Shown: positions 36,254-45,170 of the stretch, piece by piece
How the letters are laid out: each line of letters opens with the position of its first letter
Position numbering within the stretch: position 1 is the first letter of the stretch
DNA from: Arthrobacter sp. MA-N2
Lineage (GTDB): Bacteria; Actinomycetota; Actinomycetes; Actinomycetales; Micrococcaceae
Length of the DNA: 64,000 nt
Direction: 5' to 3'
NCBI RefSeq assembly: GCF_000517125.1
Contig: NZ_KI912155.1
Span: 2,840,034 to 2,904,033 of the forward strand
Made by a program: the position numbers and the translations under genes
Notes under the pieces: generated by a model
Database searches by the model: none
The model's input: only the letters and a program-made list of their open reading frames with translations
What the model was told of the DNA's origin: nothing

Positions 36254-37804
36254 ATGGACAACAACGGTGTTGGATCCTGGCTGCAACGCCGCCGCCCGAA
36301 GTCAGGACCGAAGCCCGCACTCATCTGCGCAGACCGTGTATTGAGCTATGACGGGCTCTCCGAACGCGCTGACCGGCTGGCCAACGCCCTTCGGACCCGT
36401 GGCGTAGCCAAGCGGGACCGTGTGGCGTACCTCGGCGAGAACGATCCTTCTTTTGTCGAGACTTTCTTTGCCTGCGGTCTGCTTGGCGCCATCTTCGTCC
36501 CCCTGAATACAAGGCTGGCCGCCCCTGAGCTGCGGTTCCAGCTGCAGGACTCGGGCGCTCGTTACCTCATCAACGCAGACAGCCTGGAGCCATTGGCTGC
36601 GGCCGCCGTCGACGGCACCTCCGTCGGCACCCGGCTAATAGTGGACGACAACGGTGGTCCTGAAGCGCCGGCTCAAAAGTTGCCAACCGGCGTCGAACAT
36701 TATGATGCGGTGATCGACGCGGCGGCTGCTACACCAATCGATGAGGCAGTAAGTCTCGACGATGGCGCGATGATCCTCTACACCTCAGGCACCACAGGCC
36801 AACCCAAGGGCGCCCTACTCACGCACGGCAACATCACATGGAACTGCATTAACGCAATAATTGACATGGACACGAGCCGCAATGACGTGGTGCTGCTCAT
36901 CGCGCCCCTGTTCCATGTGGCTGCCTTGGACATGGGACTGCTCCCGATCATCCTCAAGGGCGGAACCGCCGTCTTGGAGGCCAAGTTCGTTCCCGGCAGG
37001 GTTCTTGAGCTGATCGGACGATACAAGGTCACTACGCTCAGCGGAGTGCCAACCACCTTCCAGATGCTCTCTGAAGACCCGGGCTGGGCAGCGGCCGACC
37101 TCACATCCCTCGCGAAACTCACCTGCGGCGGATCGGTAGTGCCGATCCGGGTCCTCGACGCCTACGAGGCGCGCGGTATCGGCTTCTCCAACTGTTACGG
37201 GATGACCGAAACAGCTCCCGGCGCCACGATGCTGCCCTCGGACAGGTCCCGGGAGAAGACAGGCTCGGCCGGCCTTTCACACTTCTTCACCGACATCCGC
37301 ATCGTGAGTGAATCAGGGGAGAAGGGTGGGATGGGGGAGACCGGCGAAATCCAGATCTCCGGTCCGAACGTCATCAAGGAATACTGGAACCGATCCGACG
37401 CCACCGCCGCAAGCTACGCCGACTCTATCTGGTTCCGTTCGGGCGACGTGGGCCATCTGGACGAGGACGGGTTCCTGTTCGTCTCGGACCGGATCAAAGA
37501 CATGATCATTTCCGGTGGCGAGAACGTCTACCCCGCAGAAATAGAAGCGGTCATCTCGGAGCTGAGCGAGGTAGCTTCGGTAGCCGTCATCGGCGTCGAA
37601 GACGAGAAGTGGGGTGAAGTTCCGCGCGCTATCGTCACGCTCCGTGCGGGGGCCCGTCTTACCGTAGCCCAGCTTCGTGCCCACTTGGACGGCCGGCTCG
37701 CCCGCTACAAGATTCCAAAGTCAGTGACCTTCATGGACGACATGCCACGGACAGCAAGCGGAAAAATCCTCAAGGGGGAGCTACGGAAGCAATTTGCGCA
37801 CTGA
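36254..37804 (+). CDS. AMP-dependent acyl-CoA synthetase/ligase
   Basis: This 516-residue adenylate-forming enzyme has MILYTSGTTGQPKGALLTH near residue 173, NCYGMTETAPG near 315, SGDVGHLDEDGFLFVSDRIKDMIISGGENVYPAEIE near 395-435 and the C-terminal TASGKILKGELR. A TAGGAGAGCC ribosome-binding site lies upstream. It would activate the acid that feeds the beta-oxidation-like set of module C. It is the last gene of that operon. Confidence 0.9.
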   Translation: MDNNGVGSWLQRRRPKSGPKPALICADRVLSYDGLSERADRLANALRTRGVAKRDRVAYLGENDPSFVETFFACGLLGAIFVPLNTRLAAPELRFQLQDSGARYLINADSLEPLAAAAVDGTSVGTRLIVDDNGGPEAPAQKLPTGVEHYDAVIDAAAATPIDEAVSLDDGAMILYTSGTTGQPKGALLTHGNITWNCINAIIDMDTSRNDVVLLIAPLFHVAALDMGLLPIILKGGTAVLEAKFVPGRVLELIGRYKVTTLSGVPTTFQMLSEDPGWAAADLTSLAKLTCGGSVVPIRVLDAYEARGIGFSNCYGMTETAPGATMLPSDRSREKTGSAGLSHFFTDIRIVSESGEKGGMGETGEIQISGPNVIKEYWNRSDATAASYADSIWFRSGDVGHLDEDGFLFVSDRIKDMIISGGENVYPAEIEAVISELSEVASVAVIGVEDEKWGEVPRAIVTLRAGARLTVAQLRAHLDGRLARYKIPKSVTFMDDMPRTASGKILKGELRKQFAH

Positions 37805-38230
37805 ACACTACATATTTTCACAAGCTCACCACGAAGGGCTTTGCGATGACGAGAATGCCGGTTAATGGACCTCCGGCTCGGGAAGAGGAACGCAGGCGCA
37901 GCCGATTTCAGAACGCCTCTCCCACATGGTCCTGCAGCCAAGTGCCGACGATGAGGAACTGGTGCAACGTCTCCTGAGCCGGGATGGCCCGCTTCAAGGA
38001 TTTTCCGGACAAGCGTTCAGCGGTAGATGGCATCGAAGCTATGGACAAGCCGCGTGCCGTTCCCGTTCCCCGGGAGCGGGGCCGAGTTCCGGGGACCGGC
38101 GCCAAGCACCTCGGACACCTCATCCTCGTACCGGCCCTTAGAACAGGTAGCCGGTACTCAGGCTGCGGGCCGCTTCCGCGGCGTACGATCTGGACGAGGG
38201 CGTTTCCTGGAAACTGCTCTCGACGGTAGC
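37805..38230. other. Intergenic stretch without a confident gene
   Basis: Between the ligase stop and the terminator hairpin I recognise no protein family on either strand. The best small frame is 37846-37977 (+), 43 codons starting MTRMPVNG, with GAAGG at a fair distance upstream. A minus-strand frame at 37908-38123 contains a protein-like piece (ETLHQFLIVGTWLQDHVGEAF) but no start signal. It may be the remains of a decayed gene. Confidence 0.4.
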
Positions 38231-38272
38231 TGCGTCAATGCCCGGCATCGGGTGACACCGGGCATTGACGCA
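38231..38272 (+). terminator. Probable Rho-independent terminator
   Basis: Bases 38231-38245 and 38258-38272 form a perfect 15-bp stem with a 12-base loop, followed by TTTCCTT. It lies between the plus-strand ligase operon and the convergent aldo/keto reductase gene and would stop leftover plus-strand transcription. Confidence 0.7.
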
Positions 38273-38352
38273 TTTCCTTGCCCCGATCAACCTGATCCGG
38301 AGGGGATTGCCGGGAAGCAGCAGTGCACGATACTTCGCAAACCTCGAAGAGG

Positions 38353-39180
38353 CTAGCCGAAGTCGTCGGGGTTGTCGCCGGTGCGTTTCCCATCCTCGAG
38401 AGACCGGATCGCGGAGTAATCCTCAGCGTCGAGTCTGAAGTCATAAACGTCCAGGTTTTCCTTCATTCTTTCCGGCGTGATGGATTTCGGGATCACTACG
38501 TTGCCAAGTTCCACGTGCCACCGGAGAACCACCTGGGCCGGACTTCTGGAGTGTTTCCGCGCGATTGCCTCTAGTTTGGAGTTTCCAAAGACTCTGCCCC
38601 GGCCGAGAGGTGACCAAGCCTGCGTGAGGATGTTGTGTTCGGTATTGAACTGGCGCGTCTGCTCGTTTTGGAATCCGGGGTGGAGCTCAATCTGGTTGAC
38701 CACGGGACGGACGGTCGTCTCCCTGAAAAGGCGGGACAGGTGATGTGGCTGGAAATTCGACACGCCAATCGACTTCACCCGGCCCTCGGCAAGAAGCTCT
38801 TCCAATGCCAGCCACGTCTCTACGTACTTGTCTTTCCCGGGATGGGGCCAGTGAATGAGATACAGATCCACGTAGTCGAGCCCTAGGGTGGCCATACTCC
38901 TTTCAAAAGCTGCCACCGCACTTTCGGAGCCATGGTCATCACCCCAAATCTTGGTCGTGACGTGGACATCCTCTCGAGCCACACCTGAGCGTCGAATGCC
39001 TTCACCGACTCCGGATTCGTTGCCGTAAAATGCGGCGGTATCGATGCTTCTGTATCCGAGTTCTAATGCGGTCATTACAGCTTCGGTCGTCTCCTCGTTT
39101 CCGGGACCGTCAATGCCGAGGCCGATTTGCGGTATTGTCCGCCCATCGTTCTGCTGCAGTCGCGTTATCCGTGGGGTCAC
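38353..39180 (-). CDS. Aldo/keto reductase
   Basis: This 275-residue AKR has LGYRSIDTAAFYGNESGVG with the catalytic Asp and Tyr, the Lys in VTTKIWG, the His in YLIHWPHPG and the NADPH-binding end IPKSITPERMKENL. The GTG start at 39180 is chosen because it overlaps the stop of the upstream SnoaL-like gene (GTGA) and gives a standard AKR length. It is the last gene of the minus-strand sugar module and may reduce a keto-sugar or aldehyde product. Confidence 0.88.
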   Translation of the reverse strand: MTPRITRLQQNDGRTIPQIGLGIDGPGNEETTEAVMTALELGYRSIDTAAFYGNESGVGEGIRRSGVAREDVHVTTKIWGDDHGSESAVAAFERSMATLGLDYVDLYLIHWPHPGKDKYVETWLALEELLAEGRVKSIGVSNFQPHHLSRLFRETTVRPVVNQIELHPGFQNEQTRQFNTEHNILTQAWSPLGRGRVFGNSKLEAIARKHSRSPAQVVLRWHVELGNVVIPKSITPERMKENLDVYDFRLDAEDYSAIRSLEDGKRTGDNPDDFG

Positions 39181-39764
39181 AGTGGAGCATCCTCTCCTTT
39201 TCCGAGTGTTCTGACCCGATGTTGGTCCCACTTCCAGACTTGCGGGCCGGATTTGAGGCGCCCCTCACAGGAGCTAACCTCCTTGCAGGTCCATTCGGAA
39301 TCGAGCGTCCATGTTTGGACAGAGCACGAGTAGTATCCAAAATCGCTGTCGCACCACACGCTGAGATTCGTAAAGACCCGCGTGGCCTGGGCCTTTTCCT
39401 GCGTATAGAGCCGGAGGAATTCCGACATGCCTGGTGAACCGGATGTGAAGCATTCGTCATCCATATACAGTGAAGCGTCTCCGAGTAGCACACCGAGCAA
39501 ACCGCAGTCACCAGCGTCGGCGGCGGAGCACCAGAACGACAACAGATTCTCGACGTGGTGCCTGAGCATGGCCACTGCGCCCAAGTTCAGCTCCATGCAC
39601 AGCGGAAGGGGTCTGAATGTCGGTGCCCGTCCGTCGTTGCCAGCAGCCGGATCGTTCAGTCCCGCCCGCGGGGGTTGACGGCCTCCCGGAAAGTGCTCCC
39701 CGACGCGGAATTCGCTGTTTGTCACAAGCTGTGGAATCACCGCGTCGCCGGCCAAATTCATCAT
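39177..39764 (-). CDS. SnoaL/NTF2-like protein
   Basis: This protein of about 195 residues has a cone-like NTF2 pattern: LRHHVENLLSFWCSAADAGDCGLLGVLLGDASLYMDDE, then beta strands rich in aromatic residues. AGGAGAACAGTA precedes the ATG at 39764. The sequence is unusually rich in cysteine for the family. NTF2-like proteins include isomerases, dehydratases and small subunits, so no reaction is proposed. It is translationally coupled to the AKR. Confidence 0.65.
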   Translation of the reverse strand: MMNLAGDAVIPQLVTNSEFRVGEHFPGGRQPPRAGLNDPAAGNDGRAPTFRPLPLCMELNLGAVAMLRHHVENLLSFWCSAADAGDCGLLGVLLGDASLYMDDECFTSGSPGMSEFLRLYTQEKAQATRVFTNLSVWCDSDFGYYSCSVQTWTLDSEWTCKEVSSCEGRLKSGPQVWKWDQHRVRTLGKGEDAPL

Positions 39765-39923
39765 TACTGTTCTCCTATCCCGCCCCGTGGTGCCCTGCAC
39801 CTCCCCGAAACGATCACGTCGCTGCCGCCACCATCCGTCGAATCGTGGATAACCGGTGGTCGGCAGATCCGAAGGAAAAGGCGCCTAGGCTTCAGATCTG
39901 CCGGCAGTTGCGGCAGCCGCCCG

Positions 39924-41117
39924 CTAGGGGGTCCGCGCGTATTCCTTGGCCCACGGGGGCTGGACGTCCTGGTCAAGTTCGACGACTATTGGTTTCTTGT
40001 CCGTTAGGGTCCACTCCGGGAGATAGACCCGTTCCCCGCCACGCATGGCCGATTCGTGGGAGAGGATGCCCGAACAGGTAATGTTCGCTGCCTGGACGGC
40101 GTTCGGGAACGGCTCGGCATCGCCGAGGACGGCTTGCAAAAGACGGTGGGCCAGGTGCGGGTGAGAACCGCCATGCCCCCCTCCTTGAACGAAGGAGCGG
40201 TGTTCCGATTCGCCTCCCGCAGTGTAGACCCCTGCAGCTGTGAAGTGTCGGATTGGTTCGGGCAGACGGTCGGCGAAGTCCGGGACCTGAATCCGTTCCG
40301 GAGTCTCGCCAAGATAGAGAACGTGGGCCGCGTCCTCGGTCTGTGCCCATTCGAAAGACCGGATGGACCCGTATACATCGAAACTTTCGCGGTATTCGCG
40401 TGCCACGGCCCACAGGTGCCTGGTCACTTCCGCACCTGTATCACTGTCAAGGAACTTGATATGGGTGGATTCAATAGCGAATGGGGAGCCGTACTGGCCC
40501 TTCATCCGTTCGAAGACGCTGCCCGAACCAAGGCACTGGACATACTCGGCCTGGTTTCCGGCCAGCCCGAGAGTGGGCCCGATGGCGTGGGTGCCGTTAT
40601 ACATGGGCGGCATGCCATCCCAGTACGAGGGCCAGCCCGTCATGTCCTGATGGTGGGACGCACGCAAGAACTGGACTTTTCCGAGGGCGCCATCCCGGTA
40701 GAGCTCCTGGAGGTAGAGGAATTCCCTGCTGTAGAGGGTGGTCTCCATCATCATGTACGTGAGCCCGGTCCGTTGCTGGGCATCGACGATGCGTTTGCAG
40801 TCTTCGACCGAAGTCGCCATTGGTATGGTGCAGCCAACATGCTTGCCGGCGTCGAGGGCCGCCACAACCTGATCGGCGTGCAGCTGCAGAGGTGTGTTGA
40901 TATGGATGACGTCGATGTTGGGATCGGCCAGCATCTTGTCGTAGTCGGTGTATCTGATCTCGACGCCGTACTGGTCACCGACCTCGTTCAGCTTGGATTC
41001 CGTCCGCTGGCAGATCGCGTACATTTCGGCGTTCGGGTGCTGCTGGTAAATAGGGATGAATTCAGCGCCGAATTCCAGTCCGACGATGCCGACCTTGAGG
41101 ACCTTTGAGGATGGCAC
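39924..41117 (-). CDS. Gfo/Idh/MocA-family oxidoreductase
   Basis: This 397-residue protein has the Rossmann start KVGIVGLEFGAEFIPIYQQHPNAEMYAICQR and the HINTPLQLHADQVVAALDAGKHVGCTIPMA segment near residue 75-105. In classical members the latter contains the EKP lysine motif; here it reads CTIP, so the usual lysine is missing. The GTG start has AAAGGGG upstream. The family acts on sugars and glycosides with NAD(H). Loss of the EKP lysine is known in subgroups that act on keto-glycosides, which would fit this cluster. Confidence 0.83.
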   Translation of the reverse strand: MPSSKVLKVGIVGLEFGAEFIPIYQQHPNAEMYAICQRTESKLNEVGDQYGVEIRYTDYDKMLADPNIDVIHINTPLQLHADQVVAALDAGKHVGCTIPMATSVEDCKRIVDAQQRTGLTYMMMETTLYSREFLYLQELYRDGALGKVQFLRASHHQDMTGWPSYWDGMPPMYNGTHAIGPTLGLAGNQAEYVQCLGSGSVFERMKGQYGSPFAIESTHIKFLDSDTGAEVTRHLWAVAREYRESFDVYGSIRSFEWAQTEDAAHVLYLGETPERIQVPDFADRLPEPIRHFTAAGVYTAGGESEHRSFVQGGGHGGSHPHLAHRLLQAVLGDAEPFPNAVQAANITCSGILSHESAMRGGERVYLPEWTLTDKKPIVVELDQDVQPPWAKEYARTP

Positions 41118-41146
41118 AGGGTGCCCCTTTCTGATGGTACGAGTAG

Positions 41147-42004
41147 TTATTTCTTGCTCTCGCCGGCGTCAACGGGCATTTCAAGACCGGTGACCAGGCG
41201 TGCTTCGTCGGACAGCAGCCACAGGACGGCGGCAGTGGTGTCCGCGACTTCTAGGTCGGCGTTGATCAATTGCCCGGCGCGGAAGCCTGCCAGCAGTTGC
41301 TCCCGAGGGACGTTGTTCAGTTCCACCATGGCGGTCGTCATTTCCGTGTTGATGCCGCCGGGAAGGACGATGTTGCATCGAATGCCGTATTCCCCCAGTT
41401 CCTGGGCCAGTGAGGTGCCCAGGCCTCGGAGAGCCATCTTCGCGGCTACGTAGTGGGGAAGCCGCGGCACGGCCTTCAAACCTACCCCGGAGCTGATAAG
41501 CACCATGGCAGAACCCGCTCCGCGGTCAATCAGGTGCGGCACGGTTGCCTTGCAGGTGTAGAAAACGCCGGTGAGGTTGATATCGATCATCGTTTGCCAG
41601 TTCTTGACAGGCAGTTCCCACGTGCGGTGGAACCCGTCAGTGATGCCCGCGTTGGCAATGACAAAATCAATTCCGCCCAGCCGGGCGGCGGTGTCTGCCG
41701 CGGCGCGTGCGAGACCGTCGTAGTCGCGCACGTCGACTTCGTAGGACACACAACGCCGGCCGAGGGCAAGTACGTCTTCCCGGGTCTGTTTAAGGTCGGC
41801 GCTGGTGGCGGTGTTGTAGCGCGGATCGTCCACATGGCCCGCGGACCCTAGATCCACCAGGGCGATATCCGCTCCCTCACGTGCAAGGCGCAGTGCATGG
41901 CTGCGACCCTGTCCGCGTGCCCCGCCAGTGACAAACGCCACCTTGTGGGCGAATCTGGGTGGAGTCGATGGATCCAATGGCCCGGTAGAGAAGTCATGAG
42001 GCAC
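41147..42004 (-). CDS. Short-chain dehydrogenase/reductase (mycofactocin-type SDR-like)
   Basis: This 285-residue SDR has TGGARGQGRSHALRLAREGADIALVDL near residue 25, NAGI near 110, the serine in LISSGVG and YVAAK near 190. It ends MPVDAGESKK. The GGARGQGRSHA form and an insertion between beta strands 2 and 3 are typical of actinobacterial SDRs that use tightly held nicotinamide and mycofactocin. No mycofactocin gene is in the window. The GTG start overlaps the GMC gene by 11 bp. Confidence 0.83.
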   Translation of the reverse strand: MPHDFSTGPLDPSTPPRFAHKVAFVTGGARGQGRSHALRLAREGADIALVDLGSAGHVDDPRYNTATSADLKQTREDVLALGRRCVSYEVDVRDYDGLARAAADTAARLGGIDFVIANAGITDGFHRTWELPVKNWQTMIDINLTGVFYTCKATVPHLIDRGAGSAMVLISSGVGLKAVPRLPHYVAAKMALRGLGTSLAQELGEYGIRCNIVLPGGINTEMTTAMVELNNVPREQLLAGFRAGQLINADLEVADTTAAVLWLLSDEARLVTGLEMPVDAGESKK

Positions 42005-43727
42005 GGAGGACCCCCATGTGAGCGCCGTCTACGCCCAGCTTCTTGAGCAGGTGTTCCGCGCTGAAGTAGGCCAATGCCTGGATGGTCTGGTTCGGGTTGT
42101 AGCCGCCGTAGCTGACGAACTGGCCGCCGCCAATGGCATACAAGCCCTCGCACTCGTGCACCTGGCCGTAGATGTCCGTCACTGACTTGGTGGGGTCCTC
42201 GCCCATCCGGTGAACCCCGACGTCGTGCGTTGAGAGGTGGTACGGCGGCCGGGGAGAATCCATCCAGTAGTCCTTCGCCCCCATCTCACGGGCGATTTTC
42301 TCCTTGTAGCGGCCCATCAGCGTGACCGAGTTCGCGTCGTGGTCGTCCCAGTCATGGGTGATGCGCAGCGCCGGCTGGCCCCAGCGGTCTTTGATGGTCG
42401 GATCCAGATCGGCGTAATGGCGCGCGTACGGGAAGTTGGTGGTCTGCGAGTACATGCGGTGCATGTGCGTGTAGTTGTCCCGCAGCCAATGCTTGAGGTC
42501 CAGGCCCCACTTGCGGGTCCGGGGATCCATGTTGTGGTACGCCTCGATGGGCTGAAGGTCCCCGACGACGCTGATGATGGGAGATCCCCACAGGACCCCT
42601 AGGTCGTTGTTCGGCACAAGTTCGGACGTAAAGTCGTCCACCGCGCTGGAGGCGTTGAACGTGCCCAGAAACGGGTTGGTTGGCTCGGGGAGGATGGAAG
42701 TGAACCAGCCGAAATTGTGGGTCATGAAGTGTTGGCCCACTTGGCCGTTGCTGTTGATGTCCGAGAGCAGCAGCAGCCGGACGTTCTCCAGGGAATAGGC
42801 CGTCAAGATGACCGTGTCGGCAGTCGCCTCCCGGTACGTGCCTGTGCTGTCCAGGTAGCTCACCCCCGTGGCGCGCTTGCCGTCCGCGCTCCGGTTGATC
42901 CTCAAAACCCGGCTGAGGGGCCGGAGATCCAAATTGCCGGTCGCCTTGGCTGCCGGCACCGAGGTGACCTGGGTGGTGGACTTTGCCTTGACGTGGCACG
43001 GGTAGCCGTGGCAGAAACCGCAGTTCACGCAGGCGGGCCGGCCCTTGTATTCCTGCGAGTTGATGGCCAGCGGCTGGCGGAAGGGGTGCAGGCCCATCCG
43101 CTTAGTTGCCGCCACGAAGGGTACGTCCCCGGGTCCCTGCGCGACCGGCGGCATCGGATAGTCCCTGCTGCGCGGCGGCTCGAACGGGTTGCCGCCTTCG
43201 GGCGTCACCCCGCCGGTGTTGCCCAAGCCGGAGATGCCCTGCTCGTATTCGACCCGGTCGTAGTACGGCTCCAGGTCAGCGTAGCTGATGGGCCAGTCCT
43301 CCAAGGTGGAGCCCTCCGGCAGTGCCTCGGCACCGAAACGTTCAGCGATGGCGCTCTTCATCCGGAAGTCGGCTTCCCTAAACCGGTAGGCAGCAGCACC
43401 CCAGTGCAGGGTGCCGCCTCCGGTTCCAATGGACGGCAGGCCGTATAGAGGCTCATCATTGCCCAATGCACCGGCGGACCACGGAAGGATGCGGGCCGTT
43501 TCGCTGTCGGAGGCGCGCCAGGTCACCGGGTCGACGTTCACCCCGGCGACTATGGCGCCCCGCTGGTAGTACCTGATTTCGTCCTGCTTGATGGCGAAAT
43601 CTTCCTCGGTGTAGTCCTGGCCCTTATCCAGGCCAAGCACCTTCAGACCGGCTTTGGTCAGTTGCTCGGCCAGAATTCCGCCGGTGGACCCCATGCCAAC
43701 GATGATGGCGTCGAAGTTTTCGCTCAT
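41994..43727 (-). CDS. GMC-family FAD oxidoreductase with an iron-sulfur-type cysteine motif
   Basis: This 577-residue flavoprotein has the FAD-binding start DAIIVGMGSTGG, GTGGGTLHWGAAAYR near residue 101, a cysteine motif at Cys233, Cys236, Cys239 and Cys244 (CVNCGFCHGYPC), the active-site histidine region STHDVGVHRMG and GGYNPNQTIQALAY at the end. The cysteine motif is like that of FAD glucose and glucoside 3-dehydrogenases that hold a [3Fe-4S] cluster. It overlaps the subunit-3 gene by 4 bp. Oxidation of a sugar or glycoside hydroxyl is likely. Confidence 0.87.
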   Translation of the reverse strand: MSENFDAIIVGMGSTGGILAEQLTKAGLKVLGLDKGQDYTEEDFAIKQDEIRYYQRGAIVAGVNVDPVTWRASDSETARILPWSAGALGNDEPLYGLPSIGTGGGTLHWGAAAYRFREADFRMKSAIAERFGAEALPEGSTLEDWPISYADLEPYYDRVEYEQGISGLGNTGGVTPEGGNPFEPPRSRDYPMPPVAQGPGDVPFVAATKRMGLHPFRQPLAINSQEYKGRPACVNCGFCHGYPCHVKAKSTTQVTSVPAAKATGNLDLRPLSRVLRINRSADGKRATGVSYLDSTGTYREATADTVILTAYSLENVRLLLLSDINSNGQVGQHFMTHNFGWFTSILPEPTNPFLGTFNASSAVDDFTSELVPNNDLGVLWGSPIISVVGDLQPIEAYHNMDPRTRKWGLDLKHWLRDNYTHMHRMYSQTTNFPYARHYADLDPTIKDRWGQPALRITHDWDDHDANSVTLMGRYKEKIAREMGAKDYWMDSPRPPYHLSTHDVGVHRMGEDPTKSVTDIYGQVHECEGLYAIGGGQFVSYGGYNPNQTIQALAYFSAEHLLKKLGVDGAHMGVLRAS

Positions 43728-44269
43728 TGTGCTCCTCCAATACGGGAGTAAAGATCCTTTATGGTCAGCATCGGAATGGTGCGGGTATTGAAGTCCGGAG
43801 CCATCTGCGCGGCCGTGTACCCCCACTGGGCTCCGGGAAACCCGACGAGCTCCCAGCCCACCAGCTCCCGGTTTCCGCCATATGCAGGATCCCCGAAGAA
43901 ACCCTGCACCGTGTGTTCGCGGACGATGCGGAAGAACTGGCCAGCGAAGTCCGAAGGATCCCGTTCGCTCAGCTCAGCCAGTTGCCGGACAACCTCTTCC
44001 TGCTGGCCGTCCGACAGATCGTGGAAGCGTCCCTCGGTGATGCCTGCCGTGAACTCGGCCAGCGCGATGAGACCGCTGCGGTACACGGGCTGCAGCTCGC
44101 GGAGGAATCCCGCCAGAGCCTTATCGATGTATTCCGTTACCCCCGCCTCCCTGGCACCCGGCGAGCCTGGCTCGGACGGGATGATCTGCCCTACGAGGGC
44201 ATCAATGACTGCGGCTTCCTCGCGGTTGAGGAACATCAGGGGAAAGTCGAGCACAAATTTCGACGCCAT
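43724..44269 (-). CDS. Gluconate 2-dehydrogenase subunit 3 family protein
   Basis: This 181-residue protein has the subunit-3 pattern: an early EEAAVIDALVGQIIPSEPGSPGAREAGVTEYIDKAL, a middle HTVQGFFGDPAYGGNRELVGWELVGFPGAQWGY and a short C-terminus. Such subunits assemble with GMC dehydrogenases and often carry a Tat signal that exports the pair. No twin-arginine signal is visible here, so this pair may stay in the cytoplasm. It overlaps the GMC gene (ATGA). Confidence 0.87.
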   Translation of the reverse strand: MASKFVLDFPLMFLNREEAAVIDALVGQIIPSEPGSPGAREAGVTEYIDKALAGFLRELQPVYRSGLIALAEFTAGITEGRFHDLSDGQQEEVVRQLAELSERDPSDFAGQFFRIVREHTVQGFFGDPAYGGNRELVGWELVGFPGAQWGYTAAQMAPDFNTRTIPMLTIKDLYSRIGGAQ

Positions 44270-44283
44270 CTACGTCGTCCTCC

Positions 44284-45144
44284 TTATACCTGCGCGCCCA
44301 GGCGCAGCTTCTTGCGTTCCTCCACGAGCGGGCGCAGGAACTCGATCCCTGACCGCGCGTCCTCGTCCGGCTCAATCCCGCGCTGGTGGAAGCCGGTTTC
44401 CATCGTCAGGTACCCGTCGAACTTGATGTCCAGCATGGCGTCCACCAAGGCCGGCCAGTCACCGATGCCTTTACCGGGAGGCAGCCGGTCGTTGTCGGAA
44501 ATGTGGATGTGCTTCAGGTTTTCGCCCATCTTGTAGACATAGTCCGTGTTGACCTCGCGGCGGTACATAACGTGGAAGGTGTCGAACATGAGTTTGACGT
44601 TCTCGCGGTTGACATCTTCCATAAGTTCGATGGCATCGTCGGCGCTTTCACACAGGTTCGTGTCGTGCGAGGTGGGCTCGATCACAAGGGTCACCCCGGT
44701 GTGGGCGATCCGGTCTGCGATTTCCGTGAGGCATTCACGGGTCCATGCCCAGGCCTGCCGCCGGCTCGTGCCGAAGATCATCCATCCGGGCAGGTAGATC
44801 AGTGTCTTGCCGCCCCACTGGGCGGTAAGCTCGGCCAACTCGACATAATGCTCTATAGTCGCTCGGCGCTCTTCAATGTACGGCGAAGCCGGGTTGTTTC
44901 CGGGGCCGCCGGAGGGAGCCGGAAGCATGCTGGAAAGCGAAAGACCATGTTCATCAAGGAGGTCCTTGATCTCGGCCCGCCGTTCAGCTCCAAGGTAGGC
45001 CGGGTAGGCATGCGGAGCTGCGCCACCGATCTCGATGCCGTCGTACCCCAGCTTGGCGATCCGCTTGATGGTCTCCTCAAGCGTGTACGAGGGCACCCAG
45101 ACAAAGAAGCTCGAGTAGGCCCAGGTGTTGTAAGAGATTTTCAT
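44284..45144 (-). CDS. Sugar phosphate isomerase/epimerase-family TIM barrel
   Basis: This 286-residue protein has the AP-endonuclease-2 barrel: LGYDGIEIGGAAPHAY near residue 30, LVIEPTSHDTN near 145, LMFDTFHVMYR near 180 with a metal-binding Asp/His, HIHISDNDRLPPGKG near 205 and a late Glu in GYLTMETGF. AAGGAAACATC precedes the ATG. The family includes hexulose epimerases and enzymes that split 3-keto-glycosides. Placement next to a GMC dehydrogenase favours the latter type. Confidence 0.85.
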   Translation of the reverse strand: MKISYNTWAYSSFFVWVPSYTLEETIKRIAKLGYDGIEIGGAAPHAYPAYLGAERRAEIKDLLDEHGLSLSSMLPAPSGGPGNNPASPYIEERRATIEHYVELAELTAQWGGKTLIYLPGWMIFGTSRRQAWAWTRECLTEIADRIAHTGVTLVIEPTSHDTNLCESADDAIELMEDVNRENVKLMFDTFHVMYRREVNTDYVYKMGENLKHIHISDNDRLPPGKGIGDWPALVDAMLDIKFDGYLTMETGFHQRGIEPDEDARSGIEFLRPLVEERKKLRLGAQV

Positions 45145-45170
45145 GATGTTTCCTTTTGTCAGTCGAGGGT

